64,000 bases of DNA, from positions 40,370,767 through 40,434,766 of the forward strand of contig NC_086251.1 of assembly GCF_021018805.1 (NCBI RefSeq), in the 5' to 3' direction. A model generated the notes under the pieces. The model saw nothing but the letters and a program-made list of their open reading frames with translations. It ran no database searches and was not told the origin of the DNA. Of the stretch, positions 11,801 through 23,800 are shown one piece after another. Position numbers and translations under genes: made by a program. Origin of the DNA: Prinia subflava (taxonomy: Eukaryota > Chordata > Aves > Passeriformes > Cisticolidae). Positions within the stretch are counted from its first letter, which is position 1. Each line of letters opens with the position of its first letter.

Positions 11801-14800
11801 TCAGGCACTTTCCTCTGCTGAATGAGTCTGTCTTTCCCCCACTCCGCCCTCGGCAAGGCCCTCTGGATTACAGGCTTCCCCATTCGAGCGGAGCCGCTGG
11901 GCCCGCAGGCTGGAGCTGGCCGCGGTCCAGGCACGCGTGGCCGCCTGCCCAGCGCTCGCATACCGACCGGCTGGGCTGTGGCTGAGCGGGAGCGGCAGGC
12001 ACTCCCCGCCCAGCTCCCACCCTCTCCCAGGCACGGCATCAACCCCGCTGGCTGAGGTGTGAGCATAGCAAGGGTACCCCCTGCCGCCCCTAGAGCATCT
12101 CTTACAGCCTCTGCAGGCATCCATAACCATCTCCGTGCATCATCATCCTCTGCTCCTGTGGTCGCAGCACTGCCATCTCCCCCCAGAGAAACAGAACTTT
12201 TCCAGCCCCGGGTTCTGACTGGCTCTATTTTTGCACTAGAGAATGGCTAAGAGTATTTCCTGCTAGAAATTAATTGGAAGGGAGTGACTGAAGGATGGGA
12301 TGGGAACCAAGAGCAGCCCCCCCAAAAAGGCTGGGGAGCAGTGGGGACGGGGCTGAGTCCCAAACTGCCAGGCTGGGGGTCTCTCTGAGCATGAACTGCT
12401 CTGGGGGAGCTCACAGGTGTTCCTGTGGGTGCCAAAAACCTCCAATGCTTTTCCAGTGACGCAAGAGAAACATATGGGGAAAGACAAAATAAGAAATTAT
12501 GATGACTGTGGGACAGGGGTGAGAAAGTCCCTCACGTGCATTTGCTTCCCAAGCCCCAGTCGAGCTCTCCAGGAAGGCATCGTTCCATGGAAATCAGACT
12601 TCCATTTATCGTCTGAGAGGGAAAGGAATTTTCCTATGTTTTATACGTTTCCTACAATAATCGCAGAGTGTGGCTGTAAATGTTGCTATAAATAGGGCAC
12701 CCTTTTAAAACCAGACTGTGTGTGAAAGCAATCAAGTCTGGGCTGTGCTGCCCCAGGGCACAGCCTGGTCAGGGCAAGGCAGTGAGGTCTCTCTGTTGGA
12801 TCAAAGTAAGGAATTCTTTTCCTCCAAAGTGCTAACACATTGCAGCCTGTGCCCATGGCACCTGCATGATACCCAAGCTGACACTGAACAGTTTCACGGA
12901 ATAAAACCCCCCGAACACCCTGAAAGCCAATGCTCCCCTACCTCAGAATAAGAAATACACCAACACGTGAAGATGACCTCTTACCTGCCCATGGAGAGCC
13001 TCCCGAAAGCACCTCCCCAGCAGCCCCGGGGTTCTCTGCTGCTGCTGTCTGCTCTCAGTGGCAATGCTGTTGCCATTCCCATGGGCATAGGTGTACCAGG
13101 GCACAGCAGCCAGCTGAGGCACCAGGACTGCCTCCACACTGTTTTCCTCCGACACCTCTTCATCACCCCGCACCCTGGCCACTTGGTGAATTTGCACGGC
13201 AGCTTCTGGAGGGTGGTTGATGTGGACGTTCACCAGAGAAGGGTTTAGGGAAGCTGGAAGATGAGTTCACACCATGTTTGTGACAATCTGGCAACAATTT
13301 GGCACCCAAAGAACAAAGTCACATGGGAGGAGAGGTAGACTGAGCCCACCAGGAAATCCAGAGGAAGACGGCATCTAAGAGAAAATATTTCTCTGTGCTA
13401 AAAAGAGGACAAACCTACCAAAACCTCCATAAGAAACTAGGGAATTCTCCTGTCTAACAATCTGGCCTGAAACAGCAAGCATAAGGAGGTAGTGGCCTCC
13501 TCAAGCCTGTTAAAAAAGATCTAAGGAGCACACAAGTAGGAGTAAAATGTGGGGTCTGGAACCATTGGCCATGCTCACCCAGCTGGTTGGACAAGGGCAG
13601 GGTATATGTGGAGTGCCTCATGGAGCTGCCAGCTGGGGTTTTTGGGCCTCTTCCTCCTTGCTTCTTTTCCAAAGAGGGAACTGGCAGGTGGCAAAACTTC
13701 CCTGTGGAGTTCGAGGGGCACCAGCATTCATCCCGGCCCACGCAGCGCCCTCCATTCAGGCAGGGGATCTGACAGAAGTCTGCAAGGCAAAGAGAAGTCT
13801 GCTTAGAGGAGGAACTGAGACACTGGCTCTAGCCAAAGGCAGCTGGGGACACTGGGCAGCTGCACCTGGACAGCACTAACCCAATGGTGTCCAAAGGACT
13901 AGGTCCAGCACTGGGCTGGGGTCACCACTTCCAGCCTGGAGGCAGACTCAGGTCTCTGCTGGGCAACTACATTTTCCCAAGCTCTGCTCACAACTGGAAT
14001 CATGATTTGAAGGAAATGAACCCTCCCTTGAGCTGTGAGGGGCCACAGCCAGGCTGGGGCATCCATGTCCTGGGGGGCTGCCAAGGTGGTGTTGCCGACA
14101 CAACAGGATCTCTCGGAGTGGGTCAGGAGCTATGGCAGCCACGTGTAGCCAAGTCTGCCCAATTTCTTCACTTCTGCATCACCCCCTCCCCACTTGGCAG
14201 GGTTTTTACTCCTAGCCCAGAAGGGAACTCAGCAGGATGGGAGAGGCAGACAGAGAGAACAGGCAGAGAGCCACATCCTCAGAGCCTGTCTCACATCCAG
14301 CCCTGGCCGTGCCAGCAGTTCATGTGGGAGAAGAGTGGGACTAAGGAATCAGGAGCAATTCATCTGCACAGGCTCAGAAAAAGCATCCACAGACGAAACC
14401 AAAGTCATGTCCTTTCTGACCTCATCAGATGCTTGGAGCAACCCAGAACATCTCAATGTGAACTATACTCAAGCAAGCATGGGATTCCTTTACAGATTAT
14501 CCTGACTCATTTCAGTGTGAGATGAGACACTGCTGCTCCACGTTCCTGGGTGGCTAGTCAGATTCATCCCAGGGGATGAACACCCATTCTGTTTCAAGTT
14601 CATTTGCTCAAGCCCAGCACCCAGTTTAGGGGAAGGAGACACATTTTTGAACTGGGACCTAGGCAGAAATTGCTGTGAACACAATCTTTCGTCAGTGTCC
14701 ACAACAGCATGACTTTTCATTCTCTCAGTGTTAGAAGAATTTGAGTGATACATAAGCACTCAGAGGACAAGTCCCAACAAGTCCAGCATGTGGCTCCCAC

Positions 14801-17800
14801 CAGCTGGCTCCAAGACAAAGTGACCAACCCACAGCTGGATATCCCAGTGACTTGATGAGCAACCCCAGTGGCTCTGAAAGGTGAGCAGTGGTTTCAGCAA
14901 GCCCTGTTTATAAGAACAGTTTGCAACCTGCAGCCAGCTCTCCTGGCTGCCATGTGAGTGAAAGGAGAGAACAGGAGGAAATTAGGTGATGAAAGTCAGC
15001 CCCAAGACTGGATGCCAACTAAAGCAGAGAGCTGGCTCTGAAAAGAAGGGGGTGGTGAGGCTTGGCTGCAGGCCTGACTCAAACACACACATCCCCTCTA
15101 CCCGGGGTGAGATGGAAACAGGATTTGCTTGCCCAGCAAAGAGAGCAATGAGGCGAAGTCCCAAAGACCCCAGAAGACATCTTCCAAGGCTCCGAGAGAA
15201 GCCATCACTTCCCCTCCCTACAGCAGCCCAAGCCCTTAGTCTGTAGAGTAAGGAAAAGCAGGAAGAGTAGAGAGGGGAAACAGGCAAGAAGGTAGGTGGA
15301 GGACATAGGGGTGCTCACAGATGCGGAAGCCAGATTTGGGATCGTGGTCGTGCCCCCCTTGGCTGTAGAGAGTGGTGGTGTCTCCTTTCTCACAGTTGTT
15401 GTAGCAGCGCCCACTCTGGCACGTCTGTTTGCAGATGGTGGGTGTGAAAACAATTTTTATCTTCCTAATCTTCTCTGTCAGGTTGGCCCCTATGAAAGAA
15501 AAAGTGCTAAGTAGAAACAGCATCTCCAGGACAGGAGAACTGTTATTCACAGCTCAAGCTCCAAAGCATTCCCAGTGCATAGAGGGGTCTATGTCCCTTC
15601 CCAGGGTGGTGGAGTCACCATCCCTGGAGGTGTTTAAGACTAGATGTGGCACTTAGTGCCATGGCTTAGCTGACAAGGTGGTGTTACATCATTGATTTGG
15701 CTCAATGATCTTAAAGATCTTTTCAAACCTAGCTGACTCTGCAATTCTATGATTCTGTCTCTCCTTGCCCCTCGCTCACTCCAGCCTGTTTTCTGCTTCA
15801 GCATCTCTAAGAGTTTGTCAACACATGAACAATGGCAAGCAGCATGCTCTGCCTGCCCAGTTGGAGTGGCATAACAGTGTGAAGGGACATACATGCACTA
15901 ACTTCATCATAAAGGGAGTTTTCCACTTTAAGCAATATTCTTTCTCCAGCCACATCAGTAGTCAGAAGACTCACTCGTCTTGATCTACTGGAAATCTTCC
16001 CACGTGAACACACTGGCATCCAGAAGAAAGAACATCAGGTCTTGAGAAAATCATTGTCTCCCTACAAGTGTTCCCTGACCTCCTGGAGCTATTTGTGGTC
16101 TTCGTCTGGTCCCTCACCATCCTCCCTTATGATGGGAAATCACACTCAGAGATCTTCAGGACTTGTGGAAAATGGTCAACAAATGGTCAACAAATGGTCA
16201 AATGTCAGAACCACTGTGTAACCAGCTGGCTTGACACCAGAGCCTTCTATCCCACCCCAATGGAACAGTCATGTTCTGCCCTTGCTGTGCCCATCCCTCT
16301 CCTTGTTTCAATCCCCACTTTCAGATTACAGCTTCAACCAGGTTCATGGCCCTGCTCATAGGGGCTGAGGTGCCACATGGTGCCTCCTTGGGGAATCACG
16401 GCTTCAGGGGGGAACCAAGGTGCAGAAGACAATTGGCATCTGCCCTAGCTGGAAAAGCACTGGGACTCAGCATCTGCATGTCCCAGCAGCCTGGCCTAAT
16501 CCCTGCTCATGTCAGAAGGCATTGAGGCAGCAGCCAAAGGGAAGAAATAGATGCTGGTTGCACAGTCTGACCTTGAGAGCTGCTCAGATGGAGGAGTAAT
16601 CTGGGAGACACCATTCCTACAGACTGAGGCAATTCCCCTTCAGGGCAGTGTGCTGGGGTGATGTTCAACATCTCTGAGACGCAATTGTCATATCCCCTGG
16701 CTCCTGTCTCAGGCCATCAGCATCTTGCTTCCCTGATGTGTTCTCCTTCAGTAGGGCTCCTTTCTTTGCCAAGCCCAGCAATGCCCATGCTGACCTTCCC
16801 TTTCCATTCCACTGAGCAGCACAGTCCCAGGAGTCCATGGCTTCTAGGGGATCCCCAGTCAAACTGTTACCCTATCCCAAGAAGCCCAAAAAGAGTGACA
16901 GCCCTGCAGGCCTTACCCTTTGCAGATGAGGTGTGCTCCTGGGAAACAGCATGTGGGCCAGAGCTGCTCTGCTCATGTCCATTCCCGTTGGGGAGTGCAT
17001 TAGAGGTGAGCTGGCCATTGCTGGCTGGGTAGCGCCGGACAGTCCTTGATGGCCCTGTGTGCTGGGGGGATACAGGAGAGCCAATTCTGCTCTGAATCCT
17101 GTGGATGAGAAAAAAATGAACCAATATGTCTCACAAGTGACTGCACTGACCCACAGTGCCTGTCCACCAATGCACCTTGCAGCAATCTTCACTGCCAAGC
17201 TGCCTGAGCTGCCACCTGGACACAGAGATTTGTCTACCTGAGCAGGATCCCACTCCTTCCCTGCTTTCAGTCATCACCATGGCACACTGTTTCCCTCTAG
17301 GAACTATGCCCCATGTCCTGAGCCTGGCAGGACACAGTATTCACCAAGACACCCTCTCTGTACCATCCCGTCGGGCTTCCACACGGATGCTTCAGCTGCC
17401 TTGAAGAACCTCTGCCTGCCCATCATAGTCAAGGTCTGTTCTTTGGCCACAGCAAACATAAGCAGCTCCAAATACCCTTGTTCTTATGGTGGAAGTTTCT
17501 CAGGACCTGCCTTCCCAGCCTCAGACAAGCACTAAAAACACAGTAAGACAGTCAGAGAAGAGGCCAGACCAAGCAAATACACAAAACTTGGCCCATGAGA
17601 GTCACAAACAAGAGAGAATGACCAAGAAAGAACTCAAGCCTGTAAGAGCAGTTACAACTTTCTGCACTAACTGCATTTATGGCTTTTGGTACTCTCTGGG
17701 GACTAAGCACAGAGAAACCATCCAGCTCTCAAGGTCACACTTCATACACACTCTTCTATAAAGCCACGTAAACCACAAGGCAGAGCTCTTTGTGTTAAAG

Positions 17801-20800
17801 ATCTTGATCTACTGCACTTGCTCCCATTTCCTTTTACTGACTGCAGCACATAGCCTCCAAGAAGGGTGCTCTGGTTTCCAACAAAAGTATCTCGCTCTCA
17901 CCTGCACCACCTGCAAGGAAAAAGGCTTAGTACAGCCAAGGGCCAAAATAGGTTGGCTGCCCACATGCTCCTTGGGTTTCTTTGAAAGTCCCAGCCTTGG
18001 GTGCCTCTGTAACTGAATTTTAGTACTGACACCTCTTCTGCATACCCTGTCCAACACCTCCTGCTCTAAGTGGCTGAGGCAAAGAGTGGCACTTCCCACT
18101 GAAGTGCCCAGAGATGTCTATCCCATTCTGTGGTTTTTACCATCTTCCCCATCACAGTCAGCACACAAGATGTGTTACAGTGTCTACAGGCACCACAAAT
18201 TTCTAAACCAAACAGGACTGGATGATTCAATGAGAGTTGGCTGACAGCAGCTCTGCCTTGCAGACATTCCTTGGATAGCTTAGAATAACAATAAGATCTG
18301 GGGAGATGGAAAGGGAGCTCGTGCTGTGCTGGTATTCAAACAGGTCAAGAACAACACACAAGGTAACTGTCAGCCAGCGAGCCCAAAATCAGCCCTGAAC
18401 CACAGAAAAGATGACACATAGGTCAATTAATTGGGAACTAAACAAAAGGAATACAAACTGAGGTCAAGTCAAGGAGGTCTGTGAAGAAACACTCTTGTCA
18501 AAGGAGTCTATTTTCATAATTTGATAAAATTATTCATATGAACACCAGCAAGCTGAGAGCCTATGCTATTTCAATAAAAAAATAAACAGGGCAGTACGAT
18601 GTCAATCAGGCACATGCAAAATTAATAACAAACTGGCTGTGTAACAGAACATAAGAAGTAATTGTCACTGGGAGGGAATTAGATGGGTTCCAGGGTGATC
18701 AGTATGAGGCCTGGCACAATTCAAGCATTTCATCTGGAAATAAATATTTTTATTTCGAAATAAACATACAATTGACATTGATAATGTGTGCTGCTGACAC
18801 AAAAATTTGCAATGTGGTGTATCGTGATGAGAACAGAGCAATCACACAGAGCAGTTTGGATCTCTGTGGAGGGTAAATACATCCAGGCAACATGGGATTT
18901 TAATAGAGCCAAATGCAGGATTACACTTCTAGGAAGAAGGAATGCAGGCAGCAGCTGCAGATAGTTGGAGATGATCCTGGAAAACAGCAATTCTGAAAAG
19001 ATTTCAGGGCTAATGACAAGCAATTAAATATGAACTGTCAGTTCAATGCCCTGACATTAGGACATTGAAACACTGCAGGAACAGGGAGGTCTTTTTGTCT
19101 CCCTACACGTCCTCATCACAGGAGGGTGTATAAATGCTATAATATCATCCTAGCTGTGACGTAAAATATGTCACATCTTCTAAGGGATGTCAAAAAATGG
19201 AGAGAATATAGAAAAAAACATGACAGAAATAATTGGTGAAAATGCCTTTCTGTAGGAAACCTAAAGTATTCAGTCTCTTCAATTTAGGATAAAGAAAATT
19301 AAGAGGTGCTCTGATGAGACAGCACTAGTTTCTCCACAGGAACAAACTGCCAGGTGTATGTAAAGAACTAACAACATCTGCAAACTGAAGCCAAATGATT
19401 CCTTACTAGAAAGCACACCGACGTGCAGCAGTATAGCTGTCTTCCTTCTGCAAACACCTTCAGGATTCCCACTCCTGATACCACCTCCTCAGGAGAGGAG
19501 GGTGCTGACAAAAATACTTTTTGTCTTGTTAAAATCAAGATCTAAACTGAGATGAGGACAGCAAATAATGCTTGTTTTTCAATAATCACCAAGGCTAGCC
19601 AGAATAATTAAAAAGAAGTGAACCTTATTTCAGTTCTACCTCAGTACCTTTCAAAAGCTCCCCTGAGATTCCACAGAGTGCCACCTACCTCAGATGTCCA
19701 GGGCAGCCAGGCATCACCTGCCCACACATTTCTGAGCTACTAATTCAGCCCTGCAGCCAGAAAAGGAACTTCTGGTGCCTGTTATGTACTGCTTTGTCAT
19801 CTGGTGTGCTACTGCTAGTTTTGTTAGTGACAAAGGAAAAGCCATATGGAACTCTGGGGAGGCTAGGGAAGAGCTACCTAGGCTTGGACACTCAAGTACA
19901 TTTGTTCTCTGATCTCTAGTAAGAGATCCCAAGCACAATCCTATGGGTGAACATGTCTGGGATTCCAAGGTCTTTTACTGCAGAGATGGAAGCACCCTGA
20001 GGAAAAGAAGTGCATTCCCCCAGACAACGGTGACTGTCTTAGTACTGGCCCTGAGTAATGAAGAGTCACTGGCTGGTGACAGGTAGCATAACACAGGGAA
20101 ATATCAGCTCTTCTGCTTGAAAATCCTCACATCATGTCTACCCTTGAGAAAAGGGAGCATGCTATGTGCAAGTAGCAGAGCTTGGCTGGGCTCTACGCAC
20201 TGCCTGTCTGAAGGAAACTTCACCTTTTGGCTTTAGGAACATCTCTTGTCATTTCCAGGATTACTAAATTTTGTAATAAAACCCGCAAACCCCCATAACA
20301 ACAACATGTGAAGGGCTTTAAATAAAATAGCATTTTATTTAGCATTTCAGTTCCAAAGGAAAAGGGATTACATGACCTTACTACAAGGGGCAGTGCCAAC
20401 TTCACAAAGAAAAAATAGAGTAGGAACATTACTCTATGGTTTGCAACACATGAGGAAAAGTCATCCTACTGAGATCCCATTAGCAAAGCATTCCAGTGTG
20501 AGTTGAAGCAGGGAGGAGGTGTGGGGGGGTCAGAGTTGCTTTGAATTAGTTTGTTTATTTAGTTCTATTCTAGGCGGATGAGCACTGGGATTTGTGGACT
20601 GAGTTGAGTAATACCATTCTAGCCTGGGCTACAGAAATCAATGGCAAAAGGCATCTTTCCATCTCAATTTGTCATGCTGAGCAGCTGGCTCATGGTCAGG
20701 GAATACAAAACAGGTTTTTTCCCTCCAAACCTTCAGAGTCAGTCCATGGTGGGCAGACAGAGACTGGCTTGCTTGAAGTGTCTCAGAAAATATACCCAAG

Positions 20801-23800
20801 CTCACCACAACAATACAGATCTGACCAGAAGTCATTAGCAATCCCTATCCATTTGATGGATCTTAACAAACATGGGGCTGGAGCTGGGCCAGTTCCCAGG
20901 ATCTGCACTGCCACAGGTTCCCTCATTGGTGTGGCTGTCCTAGGGGTAAGAGTAAGGATGGGAAACAGATGGGGTAGCTCCAAATCAGCAGAATGTGGAG
21001 CTTGTGTTACCACACTCCATGCCTCCACCTGCTTGAGAAGAGGCAATGAAGAGGCAGAGGAGTTTGACACTTCAAGCACTATGTTCCAGTCACTTAAAGT
21101 CTCAGGGCCTCATATTTATTCAGTCTTACAGCCTCCCTCAACATGGTATTACTCACTTCCACTCCTTCAGCCAGGCACATGGCCAGCACAGATCTCTGCA
21201 AAGAGGCAGTGGTCTCTTCCTTTACAGACAACTGCTTGCCAAGCAGCTGGTTTCCCTGCTCTTCATCCATCAGAGCTGCTGACAACATTTCTGTGTCAGG
21301 CACAGCCTGTAGGGCAAAATCAGCATGCAGACTCCTAGGACACCTCTCCTTCTGGGCTGTCCAGTAGCACCCACCTCTGGAGCTCACAGCAGCAGTGGTC
21401 CAGCACAGAACACAGGGTGAGGAGGGAAGGCAGAGGGAGCAGCATTCTCCTTTCAGGAGCATGGGTCTGTGTGTGCTCCTGCTGATTTCTGCCAGCTGAA
21501 AGGTCACTGGCTAAGACACCTCAGTCACCTTCACACGGAAATACCTATAGGTATTAGGTGCTTATCAAAATTAAGAGATTTGGGATGGGAGGGTACTGTG
21601 CAGACAGACTGACCCGCATCTGCAACAGTTCAAAAGTATCCAAAAAGCACTTTTAGCTGCCCTATTCTGATGTGCAGGTCAATGACTTGGTTTCCCTATA
21701 AACCCAAGGACACATGCTAGAAGTCAAGAGAACTAAGCGAGATCTGGTCCCCTACATTCTAGTGCTACATATCCCAGCAGGAACCCAAATAATACTTGTA
21801 TTTCATTCAGCAAGGCATCCAAAACACTGCCACAGCACCTGCATGTGCAAACATTTTATTTTCAATGAATTTTGGTACCACTTGCACTCTGCTCTATATT
21901 AACTTTAGTCTTAGCAGGGTAGAGAAGGCACAAAAATATTGTAAGCCCAGGATATCATGGCTCTCCTGCCAGTCCCAGAGGAACCTACAAGGTGCCTGTT
22001 CTCTGAACAGAACAGGTGAGTGATTTTCTGTCACTTCACTGAGGACTGAGCTGGCAGACTCCCAGAAACTGCACAGATGGATAGGAGGATCTCTGTTTTC
22101 TGAATCAACCACAGGGGTTTTTTTGAAGCCTGCAATTTCAAGATTAGATATGCGGAGTCACAATAACCAAGTCAAAATCACTGAGACTGAGGTATCCAGG
22201 AAACAATACAGTTTTCTTAACCCACTGTATATAGAAAACATTTTCCAATCTCTGATCACTTCTCATGATCATAATTCTCTGGGTAAGCAAAAGCCAGAGG
22301 GAGTACAGGTGGGCGAACGGTTCTCTTAGTGACTTAACACCAGGCATCCTCCTTGGAGCCGGAGGCAAAGATGGCAAACTCTTCAAAGCACTTCCCTCTC
22401 CCCAGCAGCAACACCTCAGTCTTTCCTGGATTTAGCTTCTATCGGCTGCTCTTCATCCAAATGTTGACTTTGGCCAGATTGCTAGTGAGCTGGGAAACGG
22501 TGGGGTTTTTTCTATTTGTGTAAAGGAAATGCAGAGCCAAGTACCACAAGAGTATTACTGGTTTTTCATCCAGCCTGCCTCACCCTCTCCCCAGCCAAAG
22601 CCTGACAGACCACAGCAGGGTGGATGGCTTGAGGCACTGGAGAGAGTGAGTCCTGGGTGGTGTGGTGAGCTGGGAGGGGCACTAAACTCAGACAAGGCAA
22701 GGACTGGAGAGATGAGGATTGGAAATTCAGTGTTCTAACTGGAAACAAAACCTCACCATGCTGAACATCAAGGAGAGATGACAGAGACTATTGAGACCTA
22801 AGGAGCAACTCTCAGAAGGGAACAACAGCACTGGCCAAAACAAATCTGAAGATAAGCAGCTCTCAAAGAAGAAACTCTCTTCCCAGGGTCCAGAAAACCC
22901 CATCCGGGGCCCAACAAGCTCCATCTCTCCAAATATAATCAGCCTGCTGCTTGGGATGCAGTTGCTGCCTCCAGGTACCCAGAAAGCACACGTGCTGCCC
23001 ATGGGGCTGGGAGCAGAGTCCCATGGAGGCTGAGCCACTGCAGCACTGGTGAGTCCATCCCAGTTGCTCCAGACCGCAGCCTGCATGTGCATCTCCAAGA
23101 TGAGTGAGCTCAGCCAGGACAGGGACTGAGTCATGCTCAGCCCCTGATAACCTGCCAGGGCAACAGGCAGGTTCTCCCCTGGATTTTAAATGCTGAACTC
23201 GGTGTCTGTCTTGTCCATCTGCCTGGCCCTCTGGCAAGATGCCCTCCCTGCTTGGGGCTACAGGGACCAAAATCAGTGATTCACTTCCCCCTTTGTAATG
23301 CTCAGCAGTTGCTGATTTTCCACTAAGCATCAGAGAAGAATGGAGCCTTAACACCAGCATCTGTGTCTATGGGAGAAAGAGAAGCAGCCAGCCTTGGAAA
23401 GCAGTAAATTGACTGCAAACCAGAAACTTCCCCTTTCTTGGACTCCAAATAGGTTCCTCAGCAGGCAGAAAGGACTCATGGCTCACTTGGCAGGTCCTGG
23501 AGCACAGGAGAGGCATTGCTTAGAGAGCACTCAAGTTTATTATCAATTAGCTCACAAACACGCTGACGAGGAAGACAACTCTGGTAAGACCCTTGGAGGA
23601 GGGGGAAAACCACACCATACAGGGCACCTGACTTCAAACCCACTCACTTTATGTCCATAAATCCTGGCTCAGTTTATTATCTCCAGGAGCAGCAGAAATA
23701 CCACTGAAATCTGCCTGCTGACCCTCCTGCTGGTGTCTTCAGCCCTGGTACCTCCCATTCAAATGAGGAAGACCCTGAAATCTGAAGCCCATACTCCTCA

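Larger units (their letters stand above)
15490..16916 (-). other. LTBP2: LTBP2 intron 4
   Basis: A 1.4-kb intron containing the CR1 3' end at 15600-15760 and the 11-bp tandem repeat at 16168-16203. Confidence 0.8.

Noticed and set aside
12930..13248. Plus-strand frames over exon 7
   Set aside because: They are antisense shadows of the conserved LTBP2 exon 7; the minus strand carries the recognisable protein and both splice sites.
13884..14525. 213-codon plus-strand frame in intron 5
   Set aside because: No recognisable domain, intronic, and no splice or start context supporting translation.
18730..19023. 97-codon minus-strand frame
   Set aside because: It is the antisense of the CR1/L3-type LINE relic read on the plus strand.
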